Shown one piece after another: positions 63,985-64,000 of a stretch of DNA of 64,000 nt. The notes beneath the pieces were generated by a model, which was given only the letters and a program-made list of their open reading frames with translations, searched no databases and had not been told where the DNA came from. Origin of the DNA: an uncultured Latescibacterota bacterium (lineage in GTDB: Bacteria; Latescibacterota; UBA2968); contig OX638329.1 in NCBI GenBank assembly GCA_951812755.1, forward strand, positions 6,315,107-6,379,106, in the 5' to 3' direction. The position numbers and the translations under genes were made by a program. Every line of letters begins with the position of its first letter. Positions within the stretch are counted from its first letter, which is position 1.

Positions 63985-64000
63985 AGGAGAAATAAAATGG
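63985..64000 (+). promoter_or_regulatory. RBS and start codon of the next gene (ATG at 63997)
   Basis: AAGGAG at 63984-63989 lies about 7 bp before ATG at 63997-63999, and only the first codon is inside the window. It probably belongs to the amidohydrolase-Rieske operon. The product is unknown. Confidence 0.6.

Overview
This window is from a bacterium with a roughly balanced base composition and ordinary RBS-led genes. It carries many surface proteins with eukaryote-like modules (LRR, SRCR, FN3, cadherin, Calx-beta) whose C-terminal sorting domains begin NYPNPFNPET. It also carries sulfatases, Gfo/Idh/MocA dehydrogenases, sugar-phosphate-isomerase-like TIM barrels and a dense population of miniature TA-targeted repeats. 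That mix resembles uncultured Poribacteria or Latescibacteria-type lineages, some of which are sponge-associated. This placement is inference from gene content; no rRNA or tRNA gene was seen.

Region 1 (1-14.5 kb, + strand) holds four giant secreted proteins. One is a Calx-beta repeat protein running in from the left edge. The others are an SRCR-domain protein and two LRR proteins. Two of the four end in an FN3, cohesin-like, dockerin and cadherin block that is almost identical between them. The other two end in FlgD-like sorting domains. Polyproline linkers of over 20 residues occur in three of the four. A monomeric NADP isocitrate dehydrogenase (- strand) and a YceI-like protein follow.

Region 2 (18.5-26.6 kb) is the most unusual part. 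A near-consensus sigma-54 promoter with an upstream palindrome precedes a run of + strand genes. These encode a receiver protein lacking its phospho-acceptor Asp, a TPR protein, a CPBP protease, a GNAT acetyltransferase, a subtilase joined in frame to a truncated ABC exporter, three small zinc-ribbon membrane proteins and a short peptide. The peptide gene is broken by a miniature element, and removing that element restores a 66-residue frame. The same promoter and upstream region recurs at 25.6-25.8 kb, ahead of two small coiled-coil proteins. I read this as a sigma-54 regulon that may make, process or export a peptide; the function is unproven.

Region 3 (26.7-43.5 kb) is mostly metabolic: a DUF58 protein with a ChrA transporter, a class III aminotransferase, oxidoreductase and isomerase-like genes, a sulfatase overlapping a nitrilase, ATP-type PEP carboxykinase, a LarA-like racemase and a ceramidase-like hydrolase. 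An IS630-type element sits in the seventh codon of a LacI-family pseudogene. Excising it at its TA target restores the LacI reading frame exactly. A UPF0175 gene has only a 20-codon stub of its DUF3368 partner.

Region 4 (43.9-64 kb) mixes toxin-antitoxin-like genes (HigB/HigA-like, orphan antidote, HEPN-MNT, two further nucleotidyltransferases) with a GvpU-like protein and catabolic or housekeeping genes. The latter include two haloacid dehalogenase-like HADs, a luciferase-like oxidoreductase, a PurO-like IMP cyclohydrolase, an M16 protease lipoprotein, ProA, MmsA, a second sulfatase, a cupin, an isomerase with a Gfo/Idh enzyme, and an amidohydrolase with a Rieske protein. Six copies of one TA-flanked miniature repeat lie in the window. 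Two landed on the TA of a TAA stop codon, and one replaced the C-terminus of a nucleotidyltransferase.
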